A DNA stretch of 42,364 bases, from NCBI GenBank assembly GCA_018710935.1, contig DVIX01000082.1, positions 1 through 42,364 of the forward strand, given 5' to 3'. This stretch comes from Candidatus Avirikenella pullistercoris (GTDB lineage: Bacteria; Bacteroidota; Bacteroidia; Bacteroidales; Rikenellaceae). The position numbers and the translations under genes are program-made. Numbering within the stretch: the stretch's first letter is position 1; every line of letters starts with the position of its first letter. The notes under the pieces were generated by a model. The model was not told the origin of the DNA. It searched no databases and saw only the letters and a program-made list of their open reading frames with translations. Positions 16,496 through 23,946 of the stretch are shown here, in pieces.

Positions 16496-17719
16496 TTACA
16501 GAGAATTTTTATATGCGATAACCTCGTTAAAGACACGAATAAAATTACCGCCCCATATCTTCTCGATCTGTTCTCTGTCATATCCTCTTCTGAGCAACTC
16601 AGCCGTTACTTCGACCAGTTGGGAAGCATCTTTACAATCGGCAACACCGCCGCCGCCATCGAAATCGGTTCCTATACCTACATAATCGATACCGATTTTA
16701 TTGATTACATATTCGATATGATCTACATAATCTTTAACATAAGCATTTTGGTCAGGATATTTCGCTTTTATCTGCGACATAGCCATACGCATGGAGTCGC
16801 GCATTGCCGTATTTTCAGCAGGAACAGCACTCAGAGCCTCTCTTGCAGCCGCCATTTCTGCATTGTATTGCTCATTCACCGGGAAATTCTTAACATATTT
16901 ATCTAAAATACATATTTGTATTACACCTCCGTTTTCTTTCAATGCCAGCAACATATTATCGTCGAAATTACGGTCATGGTTCGCTACCGACCGAACAGAG
17001 GAGTGCGATGCTACGATAGGTGTTTTGGAAAGCCTTACCACATCGTAAAAAGTACTGTCGGAAGCATGCGATACATCGATCATAGCCCCTATCTTATTCA
17101 GTTCGGCGACAACCTGCTCTCCCAACGGAGACAACCCGTCGAACTCAGGCCCTGCAGCATCGGACGAAGAATCGCAAATGTCGTTGTTATAAGAATGGCA
17201 GAGTCCGAACATCCGAATCCCTTTATCATATAGCGTATGCAAACGGGAAAGATCATCGCCGATAATCGTCGAATTTTCCACCGTAGGCATAATAATCAAC
17301 TTCCCTGCTTTTTTCAAAGCATACATATCGTCAGGGCATTGTGCAATACCCACGATATCGCTATTTTGTTCCGCTACTTCCCATATTTTGTCGAGAGTCT
17401 GCAATCCTTTTTCGTAAGCAGAATTAATAAAGGCAGTATCCCGCCCGCGCTGTGAAGTGAATACTGCAAAGCATTCCATATCCAAAGCACCTTCCCGCAT
17501 TTTCGGAAAATCGATACAACCGCTGGGATTATCTTTCGTAATGTCGTAACTACTGCTCCAAAGCCTCATAGGAGTATCGCAGTGAGTATCGAGAGTCAGC
17601 ATGGAACGCTGTAACTCTTCGGCTTCCGCCATCAAATCTTTCGGCGCATTATTGCCGCCGCAAGATACCGCCATCAGACAGACCATCAATGATGACGTTA
17701 ATCGAATATACTTTTTCAT
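16496..17719 (-). CDS. Membrane dipeptidase (peptidase M19) lipoprotein
   Basis: 407 aa. Lipoprotein signal with lipobox MAVSC (Cys20). The M19/renal dipeptidase zinc centre is visible: His46 and Asp48 in DTHCDTP, the bridging Glu in PTVENS, and two His in DVSHAS and VASHSS; GIGTDFDGGGG near the C-terminus provides the last Asp. Family members hydrolyse dipeptides, including ones with a D-residue. As a lipoprotein it should act in the periplasm or on the cell surface. It is a single-gene unit with its own promoter and terminator, between two tRNA-Ser genes. Confidence 0.92.
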   Translation of the reverse strand: MKKYIRLTSSLMVCLMAVSCGGNNAPKDLMAEAEELQRSMLTLDTHCDTPMRLWSSSYDITKDNPSGCIDFPKMREGALDMECFAVFTSQRGRDTAFINSAYEKGLQTLDKIWEVAEQNSDIVGIAQCPDDMYALKKAGKLIIMPTVENSTIIGDDLSRLHTLYDKGIRMFGLCHSYNNDICDSSSDAAGPEFDGLSPLGEQVVAELNKIGAMIDVSHASDSTFYDVVRLSKTPIVASHSSVRSVANHDRNFDDNMLLALKENGGVIQICILDKYVKNFPVNEQYNAEMAAAREALSAVPAENTAMRDSMRMAMSQIKAKYPDQNAYVKDYVDHIEYVINKIGIDYVGIGTDFDGGGGVADCKDASQLVEVTAELLRRGYDREQIEKIWGGNFIRVFNEVIAYKNSL

Positions 17720-17783
17720 CTATTTGTTGGGTTATGTAATTAGTAATGCTATTTTTCTTATCAAAAATTTCTTTTTTCCCATA

Positions 17784-17813
17784 CAAAGATAAAATTTTTC
17801 ACAAATAAATCAA
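17784..17813 (-). promoter_or_regulatory. Dipeptidase promoter
   Basis: Minus strand: TTGA at 17813-17810, 18-bp spacer, TATCTTTG at 17791-17784. Leader about 60 nt. Confidence 0.55.
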
Positions 17814-17927
17814 TTTTATATATAAATTATAATATATCATAAAAAGATTATACATTTTTCTTCCCTTTGCACACTATACATCTAATAAAAAATCTTTGTA
17901 AGATATAAAAAAATATCTATTTTTGGG

Positions 17928-17935
17928 CACCGAAA
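17928..17935 (+). promoter_or_regulatory. Promoter -7 element of tRNA-Ser(CGA)
   Basis: TATTTTTG matches TAnnTTTG, 17 bp upstream of the mature tRNA 5' end. Confidence 0.5.
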
Positions 17936-17952
17936 CAGCCTTAGGAATACTC

Positions 17953-18039
17953 GGAGAGATGCCGGAGTGGTCGATCGGGCCGCACTCGAAATGCGGTGTA
18001 CGGGCAACCGTACCCAGGGTTCGAATCCCTGTCTCTCCG
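17953..18039 (+). tRNA. tRNA-Ser (anticodon CGA)
   Basis: Acceptor stem GGAGAGA/TCTCTCC, anticodon stem CCGCA/TGCGG around loop CTCGAAA with anticodon CGA (reads UCG), class II variable arm, T arm CAGGGTTCGAATCCCTG. No encoded CCA. The sequence right after it is nearly the same as that after tRNA-Ser(GGA). Confidence 0.95.
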
Positions 18040-18050
18040 CAACAGAGGAC

Positions 18051-18078
18051 AAAGGTGTAAACGAAAGTTTACGCCTTT
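18051..18078 (+). terminator. tRNA-Ser(CGA) terminator
   Basis: 12-bp stem AAAGGTGTAAAC/GTTTACGCCTTT (one G-T pair) with a GAAA tetraloop, then TTGTTTTTA. Confidence 0.85.
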
Positions 18079-18086
18079 TTGTTTTT

Positions 18087-18207
18087 ATCGTAAGAACGGG
18101 CTTGCCCGGGATGAGAGGAAAAACAAAAAGGGGGTACGGCGGAGCCGCCTTTGTCCGAATGTTGCACGGAGGCCGCCGGCAGGCAAGGGAAAAACGCAGT
18201 TAATCCC
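18087..18207 (+). repeat. ~120-bp palindrome-rich repeat, copy 2
   Basis: Nearly identical to 18340-18459 over its whole length; the differences are in the stretch around GGATGAGAGG and the G-run before TACGGCGG. Contains CGGGCTTGCCCG and GGCGGAGCCGCC hairpins. Confidence 0.9.
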
Positions 18208-18264
18208 GTTTGTGCGAAAGAAAAGTTTTTTGTGCGGTAATTCCGACAAGAATTTCGCTTTTGT

Positions 18265-18315
18265 GAGGACCCCGCCGGGAGGCAAGGGAAAAGCGAGCAT
18301 TTGCGAGCTAATCCC
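18265..18315 (+). repeat. Partial, diverged copy of the repeat
   Basis: Holds only the right end of the element: CCCGCCGGGAGGCAAGGG, AAAGCGAGC and CTAATCCC. The left two thirds are missing. Confidence 0.6.
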
Positions 18316-18339
18316 TTTTTAAAGAGAGAATACATCTTT

Positions 18340-18459
18340 ATCGTAAGAACGGGCTTGCCCGGGATGAAAGGAAAAACAAAAAGGAGTACGGCGGAGCCGC
18401 CTTTGTCCGAATGTTGCACGGAGGCCGCCGGCAGGCAAGGGAAAAACGCAGTTAATCCC
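18340..18459 (+). repeat. ~120-bp palindrome-rich repeat, copy 3
   Basis: Same orientation as copy 2, 132 bp further on. It ends 50 bp before the birA start, so it sits in or near the birA promoter region. Confidence 0.9.
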
Positions 18460-18509
18460 CCGAAAAACGAATAGTTTTTTATACCTTTAACCGATCAAAC
18501 AGAAACCAA

Positions 18510-19235
18510 ATGGACCAGATAGAAATCATACGCAAAAAAACGGTAAGCAGCACGAATGACGAAGTAAAACAACTGAACCGGGACTTAGTTCTGGTAACAG
18601 CCGAAGAACAGACCAAAGGCCGGGGACAACGCGGCAACTCATGGGAAAGCGAAAAAGGAAAAAACCTGACCTTCTCCCTTCTTGTCAAACCGAAAAACCT
18701 GTACATCGAAAAACAATTCTATCTCTCCAAAACCGTTTCATTAGCCGTTGTCAATACCCTGAAACGATACGGACTGGAAACAACCGTAAAATGGCCGAAC
18801 GACATTTATACCGGCCGGAAAAAAATAACCGGCATCCTAATCGAAAACGACGTGTATGCCGGAGGACGAATCAACCGTTCGACAATCGGAATAGGAATCA
18901 ATATCAACCAACGGCAGTTCATCAGCGACGCCCCGAATCCGACCTCGCTAATCAACGAAACCGGAAAAGAAACCTCTCCGGAAGAAGTATTGCATCTCTT
19001 TTGCGAAGAATTTCTCAAATTATATGAAACGCTGAATAATGAAGAATACGACCTATTAGATACTCTCTACTGGAAACACCTCTATCAAAAAGATGAATAC
19101 CACCCTTATAAAGACGCCTCCGGCACCTTTCTCGGAAAAATAACCGGCGTATTGCCGGAAGGCGAATTGGTCATAGAAACGGAAAACGGAGAAAAACGGC
19201 AATACCTCTTTAAAGAAGTTTCCTTTATCCTGTAA
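18510..19235 (+). CDS. birA: Biotin--[acetyl-CoA-carboxylase] ligase
   Basis: 241 aa, monofunctional: it starts directly with the catalytic domain and lacks the DNA-binding winged helix of E. coli BirA. Signature residues: SSTNDEV (13-19), GRGQRGNSW (37-45) that binds biotinyl-AMP, KWPNDI (94-99) and GRKKITGILIE (102-112). A C-terminal SH3-like domain follows (GTFLGKITGVLPEGEL). It activates biotin with ATP and attaches it to biotin carboxyl carrier proteins in the cytosol. A weak -7-like TACCTTTA sits at 18482, just past the third repeat copy. Confidence 0.92.
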   Translation: MDQIEIIRKKTVSSTNDEVKQLNRDLVLVTAEEQTKGRGQRGNSWESEKGKNLTFSLLVKPKNLYIEKQFYLSKTVSLAVVNTLKRYGLETTVKWPNDIYTGRKKITGILIENDVYAGGRINRSTIGIGININQRQFISDAPNPTSLINETGKETSPEEVLHLFCEEFLKLYETLNNEEYDLLDTLYWKHLYQKDEYHPYKDASGTFLGKITGVLPEGELVIETENGEKRQYLFKEVSFIL

Positions 19236-19429
19236 TACGCCATACCCAACAATCTTTTCCCGAAATCCAGATATTTTTCAGTAGCTCCTGTGCCGGAAAA
19301 TATCCGAACATCTGTTTCAAACTCTTTAGGGAGGAAATACCTTCCCCTATCAACACCCAATAAAACGCTAATAATCAGTCTGTTATATAAAAACATCGAC
19401 ACTTATCAATATTTTTACAATACTATGTA

Positions 19430-19460
19430 TTGCAAAGTATTAAAAAATTTTATATATTTG
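19430..19460 (+). promoter_or_regulatory. Promoter of the PspC-PadR-PspC operon
   Basis: TTGC at 19430-19433, 19-bp spacer, TATATTTG at 19453-19460: a textbook Bacteroidota promoter. Leader about 40 nt. Confidence 0.7.
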
Positions 19461-19507
19461 TCATATAAAAATATTATTGAACAAACATCTTTAAAAGCGA
19501 ACCGACA

Positions 19508-20071
19508 ATGAAAAAAACAGTAACGGCAAATATATCAGGCATAGCTTTCACATTGGATGAAGATGCCTACACCTTACTTTACTCCTATTTGGACGATATC
19601 GCTTCGCGGCTAAGCAACAACAACGAAGGAAGGGAAACCATGGAAGATATAGAAAGCCGCATAGCGGAACATTTCCGCAACAACGGAGCAAGCAATATCC
19701 GTGTCGTAAATATCGAATTGGTACAAAAGGTAATCGCCCTGATCGGCACCCCCGAAATTTTCGGGGAGAAAAGAGCAGGAGGAGGATATGAAAAAACAGA
19801 GTACACGCACACCCCTCCGCCTTATATCCCTACCCCGCTTATCCGGAAATTACTGCGCGATCCCCGCAACCGGGTAGTAGGCGGAGTATGCAGCGGATTG
19901 GCAGCCTATTTCTCCGCCGACACCCTATTGATACGGGTATTGATGTTTATTCTGATATGGGGCGCAGGCGTAGGATTATTGTTTTATATCCTCCTATGGA
20001 TTTTTGTCCCGAAAGCAAAAACAGCCGAAGACTTTGCCATTTTAGATGAAATGCAACGCCGCCGGTTATAA
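19508..20071 (+). CDS. PspC-domain membrane protein, short form
   Basis: 187 aa. Residues 1-85 form a small domain beginning MKKTVTANISGIAFTLDEDA with MEDIESRIAEHF and a VQKVIALIGTPEIFG tail. Residues 112-170 are the PspC domain: DPRNRVVGGVCSGLAAYF, then one long hydrophobic segment and WIFVPKAK. The N-terminal domain is shared with the second PspC protein two genes on, so the two are paralogues. PspC proteins elsewhere sense or answer membrane stress. It is first in the operon; PadR follows after 23 bp. Confidence 0.85.
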   Translation: MKKTVTANISGIAFTLDEDAYTLLYSYLDDIASRLSNNNEGRETMEDIESRIAEHFRNNGASNIRVVNIELVQKVIALIGTPEIFGEKRAGGGYEKTEYTHTPPPYIPTPLIRKLLRDPRNRVVGGVCSGLAAYFSADTLLIRVLMFILIWGAGVGLLFYILLWIFVPKAKTAEDFAILDEMQRRRL

Positions 20072-20094
20072 TTATCAAATAAAAAATTCAAAAA

Positions 20095-20466
20095 ATGGCA
20101 CCGATCAATAACGCAGACAACATAAAAGCACAAATGCGCAAAGGAATATTGGAATATTGCATCCTTTCCATCTTATCGCGCAACGACGCATACGCTTCCG
20201 CTATCATCGCAGAACTGAAAGAGTCGGAAATGATTGTGGTAGAAGGCACACTCTACCCTATCCTTACACGGCAGAAAAACCAGGGATTGCTATCTTACCG
20301 CTGGGAAGAATCCCCGCAAGGCCCCCCCCGGAAATATTACTCGATTACCGAACAGGGAAAGGCCTTTCTCGAACAATTAGATATTGCCTGGAACGAATTA
20401 GTCGGGCAAATCTACCGCATCCGTACGGGCAACGACCCGGAAAATATCACCCCCTCCCAGAAATAA
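20095..20466 (+). CDS. PadR-family transcriptional regulator
   Basis: 123 aa. Winged helix of the PadR type: QMRKGILEYCILSILSRNDAYASAI at the start, EGTLYPILTRQKNQGLLSYRW in recognition helix and wing, PPRKYYSITEQGKAFL in the second wing strand. PadR proteins usually repress their own operon and nearby membrane-protein genes, and leave DNA on ligand binding. It sits between two PspC genes (23 and 11 bp gaps), so the operon is the obvious target. Confidence 0.92.
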   Translation: MAPINNADNIKAQMRKGILEYCILSILSRNDAYASAIIAELKESEMIVVEGTLYPILTRQKNQGLLSYRWEESPQGPPRKYYSITEQGKAFLEQLDIAWNELVGQIYRIRTGNDPENITPSQK

Positions 20467-20477
20467 AAGCCGTAATT

Positions 20478-21941
20478 ATGAAAACAACCGTCAATATCAG
20501 CGTAAGCGGTATCTCGTTCCTGTTCGAACAAGACGCTTACCTCGAACTCGAAAACTATATGGCCTCCCTGCACAACGCATACGGCGAAAATGCGGAAGGG
20601 AAAGAAATCATCAACGATATCGAAGCGCGCATCGCCGAATTGATACTTTCCTGGCAATCCGCTCCGAACACCGTCGTCACACGAGCCTGCATAGACCATA
20701 TTATCGAACAATTAGGAATGCCGGAAGAATCTGCGGAAACCGCAAAACCGAAAGGAACGGCGGGACAATACGAAAACAACGCTATTCCCGACGCAGGGCA
20801 TATCGGGAAACGCCTTTACCGGAATACCGACGGAGCCAAATTAGGAGGCGTACTGAACGGAATAGCGTCCTATTACAATACCGATGTCGCGATTGTCCGC
20901 TTAGTATGGATCATCGTATTCTGCCTCGGATTCTTCTGGTGGCAGGAGTATATTATTCCTATCATGTCGACAGGCTATATCCTGTTATGGATTATCATTC
21001 CCCGCGCCAAAACTCCGCGCCAAAAATTAGAGATGCAAGGGGAAAAAATTACCGTATCATCCATCCAGGACAACCTCCGGCAAGAGTTGGACAACCGTTA
21101 CAAAAATCCGAAAAACAGTGAATTCGCTTCTCTGTTCGCCAATTTCATATACGGAATAGGAAAAATTCTACGGTTTTTGTTAATGATAATCCTTGCCGTC
21201 ATCGCAATAGCGATAGCCCTTCCGCTCGTCGGGGCCTTTGTCTTGATGTTTTTCCTATTAGTGAACGGAACGGCAGGGGTAGCCCTCTTCTCTCTTTTAA
21301 ACCCGTTTTGGGCGATTATCTTATCCGCTCTGTCGGTTATCATTCCATTGGGATTTTCCCTGTATGTATTGATAGTCATTCTTTTCTCCCTGAAATGGAG
21401 CCGGATATTCATCATCGCCGTACTTGCCGTATGGGCCGTAATATGGGCAATAACCGGAGCTTTCGCCACACGCGACATTCTTCAATATTCCGTTCCCCGC
21501 AAAATTGCGGAAGATATCACTTTAGAACAGGCCCCCGACACACTCCACCTGCAACCGTTGATTACCGGAGAAAACGGCTCCCCTCTCTACATTTACAATG
21601 ACGACGACTTATCTTTCAATAACAATTTCGACAATATCCGAAAAAATATCTCTTTTAAAATAAGAGAATCGCACGACAGCACTTACCATATCGCAATTAC
21701 CAAAAGCGCAAGGGGAACGGATTCCGAAACCGCTATCGACAACGCCCGCAAAATAGCTGTCGATTACAAACTGAAAGGCGATACCCTCTACCTCTCCCCC
21801 TCCTTCCCGATAACGAAGGAGATGAAATATCGGGCACAAGAGGCCGAAGTAATTCTCTATTGTCCGAAAAACAGCATCCTAAAAAAGAGCCCTGCCTGGG
21901 AGCAGGAAATAAACCCCAAAAAATTCCATAAAAAAGATTAA
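20478..21941 (+). CDS. PspC-domain multi-pass membrane protein, long form
   Basis: 487 aa from the ATG at 20478; a longer reading from 20157 in this frame overlaps padR and is not used. Residues 1-75 repeat the N-terminal domain of the short PspC protein (MKTTVNISVSGISFLFEQDA, INDIEARIAELI). A PspC domain follows (about 112-175, TDGAKLGGVLNGIASYYNTD). Then come about four hydrophobic helices (235-345) and a soluble C-terminal region of about 140 residues, beta-rich, probably extracytoplasmic. A likely role is envelope stress sensing with its paralogue; no catalytic motif is seen. Confidence 0.82.
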   Translation: MKTTVNISVSGISFLFEQDAYLELENYMASLHNAYGENAEGKEIINDIEARIAELILSWQSAPNTVVTRACIDHIIEQLGMPEESAETAKPKGTAGQYENNAIPDAGHIGKRLYRNTDGAKLGGVLNGIASYYNTDVAIVRLVWIIVFCLGFFWWQEYIIPIMSTGYILLWIIIPRAKTPRQKLEMQGEKITVSSIQDNLRQELDNRYKNPKNSEFASLFANFIYGIGKILRFLLMIILAVIAIAIALPLVGAFVLMFFLLVNGTAGVALFSLLNPFWAIILSALSVIIPLGFSLYVLIVILFSLKWSRIFIIAVLAVWAVIWAITGAFATRDILQYSVPRKIAEDITLEQAPDTLHLQPLITGENGSPLYIYNDDDLSFNNNFDNIRKNISFKIRESHDSTYHIAITKSARGTDSETAIDNARKIAVDYKLKGDTLYLSPSFPITKEMKYRAQEAEVILYCPKNSILKKSPAWEQEINPKKFHKKD

Positions 21942-21950
21942 TCGTTATAA

Positions 21951-21986
21951 AAAGGAAGCGGGGGCGAAACACGTCCCGCTTCCTTT
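21951..21986 (+). terminator. Terminator of the PspC-PadR operon
   Basis: 12-bp perfect stem AAAGGAAGCGGG/CCCGCTTCCTTT with a 12-nt loop, then ACCTTTTC. It starts 9 bp after the last stop codon. Confidence 0.85.
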
Positions 21987-22134
21987 ACCTTTTCTCCTTA
22001 TAACAGTTAATTATTCTGATCCTATTTTTCTATTGCGAGGCCCAAATACCGTTGGTACCGAAATTTTCAGACAAATTTTTTCTTCCTAGTACAAATCGGA
22101 TACGATTTACTGTTATTACATCGTAATACAATAA

Positions 22135-22980
22135 TTATTCGCCCGCATACAATCCTTTCGCCAACTCTTCCAGTCCCGTTTCTCCGGAAAGGTTCGGATA
22201 TGCATGCTTCATCGCTTCCACAAATGCCTGCATCGTTTCATTCTCATTCAACACCTCTTTCATTTTCCGCAGATATGCGATTTTGAACTCTACTGCATCG
22301 CATCCGGCAGTACCGCCATGTCCGCCAATGAAAAGCTCCGCTCCCGATGCAAGCGACTTCTCTGCCTCGGCAATCTCAGCATCGACTGCCAATAGAGAGG
22401 ATATCTGGAGATGACTAACATGAGCTTTCGCCGGAGCCCAATGCGTATAGTACACTTTACCACCGATCAGAATACTTGCGCCGGGAAAATCGGATGATGC
22501 ACCGTGACGAAACTCAAAAGGAACGCCTGCCCAAACTTGCGTTGTGCCAAAAGCCACTTCTGTCACTTTACCCGTAGGCATCGCCACCAAAGCATCACCA
22601 AACACCTGAGCAAAACCTTGCATCATATCGCCATATATCGTTCCATTCATAAACTCCGGCATCCCCTCAATCATCATAATATCATGGTTTCCGGTTCCTC
22701 CCACATGATAATCGGTAATTCGCTGTTCCACAGGTTTATTCAATCCAGAGAGATAAGCATCAAACTCAACCACATTATCTTTGAACAAAGGCTGTTCCAT
22801 CGTAACGAGAGCTTCTTTACCCTCTATGATATAACTTGCATCGCCCAAAGCATCGTTGGTATAATAAACATGCAATCTGAAATTATCGAAGTCATGTACT
22901 TCAAAACGTCCTTTCGTCTGTGCCATAACCGTAATCGTTAAAAAATTAAACAAAATAAATAATACCTTTTTCATTGTCAT
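22135..22980 (-). CDS. Exported metallo-beta-lactamase-fold-like protein without the canonical zinc motif
   Basis: 281 aa, signal peptide to about residue 20 (TITVMAQ). The strand order (YYTNDALGDASYIIEGKEALVTMEQPLF, later GASILIGGKVYYTHWAPAKAH and GAELFIGGHGGTAG) recalls the metallo-beta-lactamase fold. The usual HxHxDH is replaced by DYHVGGTGNHD (90-100). It may bind metal differently, or be an inactive relative. It is divergent from an HxlR regulator 430 bp away, a common regulator-target arrangement. Substrate unknown. The ATG two codons inside is an alternative start. Confidence 0.6.
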   Translation of the reverse strand: MTMKKVLFILFNFLTITVMAQTKGRFEVHDFDNFRLHVYYTNDALGDASYIIEGKEALVTMEQPLFKDNVVEFDAYLSGLNKPVEQRITDYHVGGTGNHDIMMIEGMPEFMNGTIYGDMMQGFAQVFGDALVAMPTGKVTEVAFGTTQVWAGVPFEFRHGASSDFPGASILIGGKVYYTHWAPAKAHVSHLQISSLLAVDAEIAEAEKSLASGAELFIGGHGGTAGCDAVEFKIAYLRKMKEVLNENETMQAFVEAMKHAYPNLSGETGLEELAKGLYAGE

Positions 22981-23350
22981 TCAATTTTTATAGTTATACA
23001 AAATAGTTCCGACAACCTCTTTATCCGACATAACATCCACCACTGTCTGCTAAATTTCCACATTCCTTTTTTCAGATTACGGATAATAATAGAAGTCTTA
23101 TTCTTTTTCCCAACAATCCGCTCCGAATAGCCATTCCCTGATATTCATTAATTCCGATCAGCATCGCATTCCCTCTATTCAACATAAAAACACATTAGTT
23201 ACAAAAAGTACCTTTATTACTTTTACACTGCAAAAGTAATAACACTATTCCGATTACACAAGAAGGCACCTGCATATCAGATAATTACATCCAAGTAACC
23301 ATTATTGATTATAAAATATTTACCAGATAATTTTTTTGAAAAAAATTATG
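22981..23350. other. Divergent intergenic region
   Basis: AT-rich region between the two divergent genes. A TATTTTG near 23006 on the minus strand may be a weak -7 box for the MBL-fold gene. I see nothing else. Confidence 0.35.
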
Positions 23351-23381
23351 TTGCTATTAAAAAGAAATCTAATTACCTTTA
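23351..23381 (+). promoter_or_regulatory. HxlR promoter
   Basis: TTG at 23351, 20-bp spacer, TACCTTTA at 23374-23381 (last base off consensus). The predicted transcript starts near 23386. Confidence 0.5.
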
Positions 23382-23409
23382 TAGAGTAATTATGAAATAT
23401 AATATATTT

Positions 23410-23793
23410 ATGAACAGAACAACGATAGAAGATGCCCTATTTCCCGATTGCCCGATACGGAACATTCTAGCAAGAATCAGCGACAAATGGTCACTTTTAA
23501 TCATTTACACACTCGCCAAAACGGATAAAATGCCTATGCGTTTCAAAGAATTGCAACGTGAGATTCCGGATATTTCGCAGAAAATGCTAACTGTAACACT
23601 CCGCACATTAGAAGAAGACGGCTATATCACGCGCAAGGTCTATCCCGAAATTCCTCCCCGTGTGGAATATTCACTGACAACAAGAACATTATCATTGCTT
23701 CCACATGTCAATTCCTTAATAAGATGGGCTTTGGAAAATAAGGATGCCATCATAAAAGACCGGAAGAAAGCAATCGGAAACAAACGGATATAA
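23410..23793 (+). CDS. HxlR-family transcriptional regulator
   Basis: 127 aa from the ATG at 23410; an ATG at 23392 is almost on the predicted transcription start and is less likely. The HxlR winged helix is clear: DCPIRNILARISDKWSLLII, then FKELQREIPDISQKMLT and TLRTLEEDGYITRKVY with PRVEYSLT in the wing. The Cys in CPIRN is the position used as a redox or aldehyde sensor in several family members. It probably controls the divergent MBL-fold gene. Confidence 0.9.
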   Translation: MNRTTIEDALFPDCPIRNILARISDKWSLLIIYTLAKTDKMPMRFKELQREIPDISQKMLTVTLRTLEEDGYITRKVYPEIPPRVEYSLTTRTLSLLPHVNSLIRWALENKDAIIKDRKKAIGNKRI

Positions 23794-23914
23794 TATCCGA
23801 AGATAAAGATACTCTCCCGTCACTCATCTAATTTCCATAATTTTCACCCGGCAATTAGGTTCGGAATAACGGGGTATTCTGTCATTCCAAAAAACTATTC
23901 CAGAAAATTTTATA

Positions 23915-23922
23915 TAAATTTG
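23915..23922 (+). promoter_or_regulatory. Promoter -7 element of the flippase operon
   Basis: TAAATTTG matches TAnnTTTG; leader only about 18 nt. Confidence 0.45.
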
Positions 23923-23946
23923 TAAGATTAATAAACGAAGGGAAGC

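Noticed and set aside
18069-18419. Open frames of 70-116 codons on both strands inside the repeat region
   Set aside because: They follow from the repeat's composition, have no start context or family likeness, and run through terminators and repeats.
20157-20477. Extension of the long PspC gene upstream to 20157
   Set aside because: It lies entirely over padR in another frame, and the ATG at 20478 begins the domain shared with the short PspC protein.
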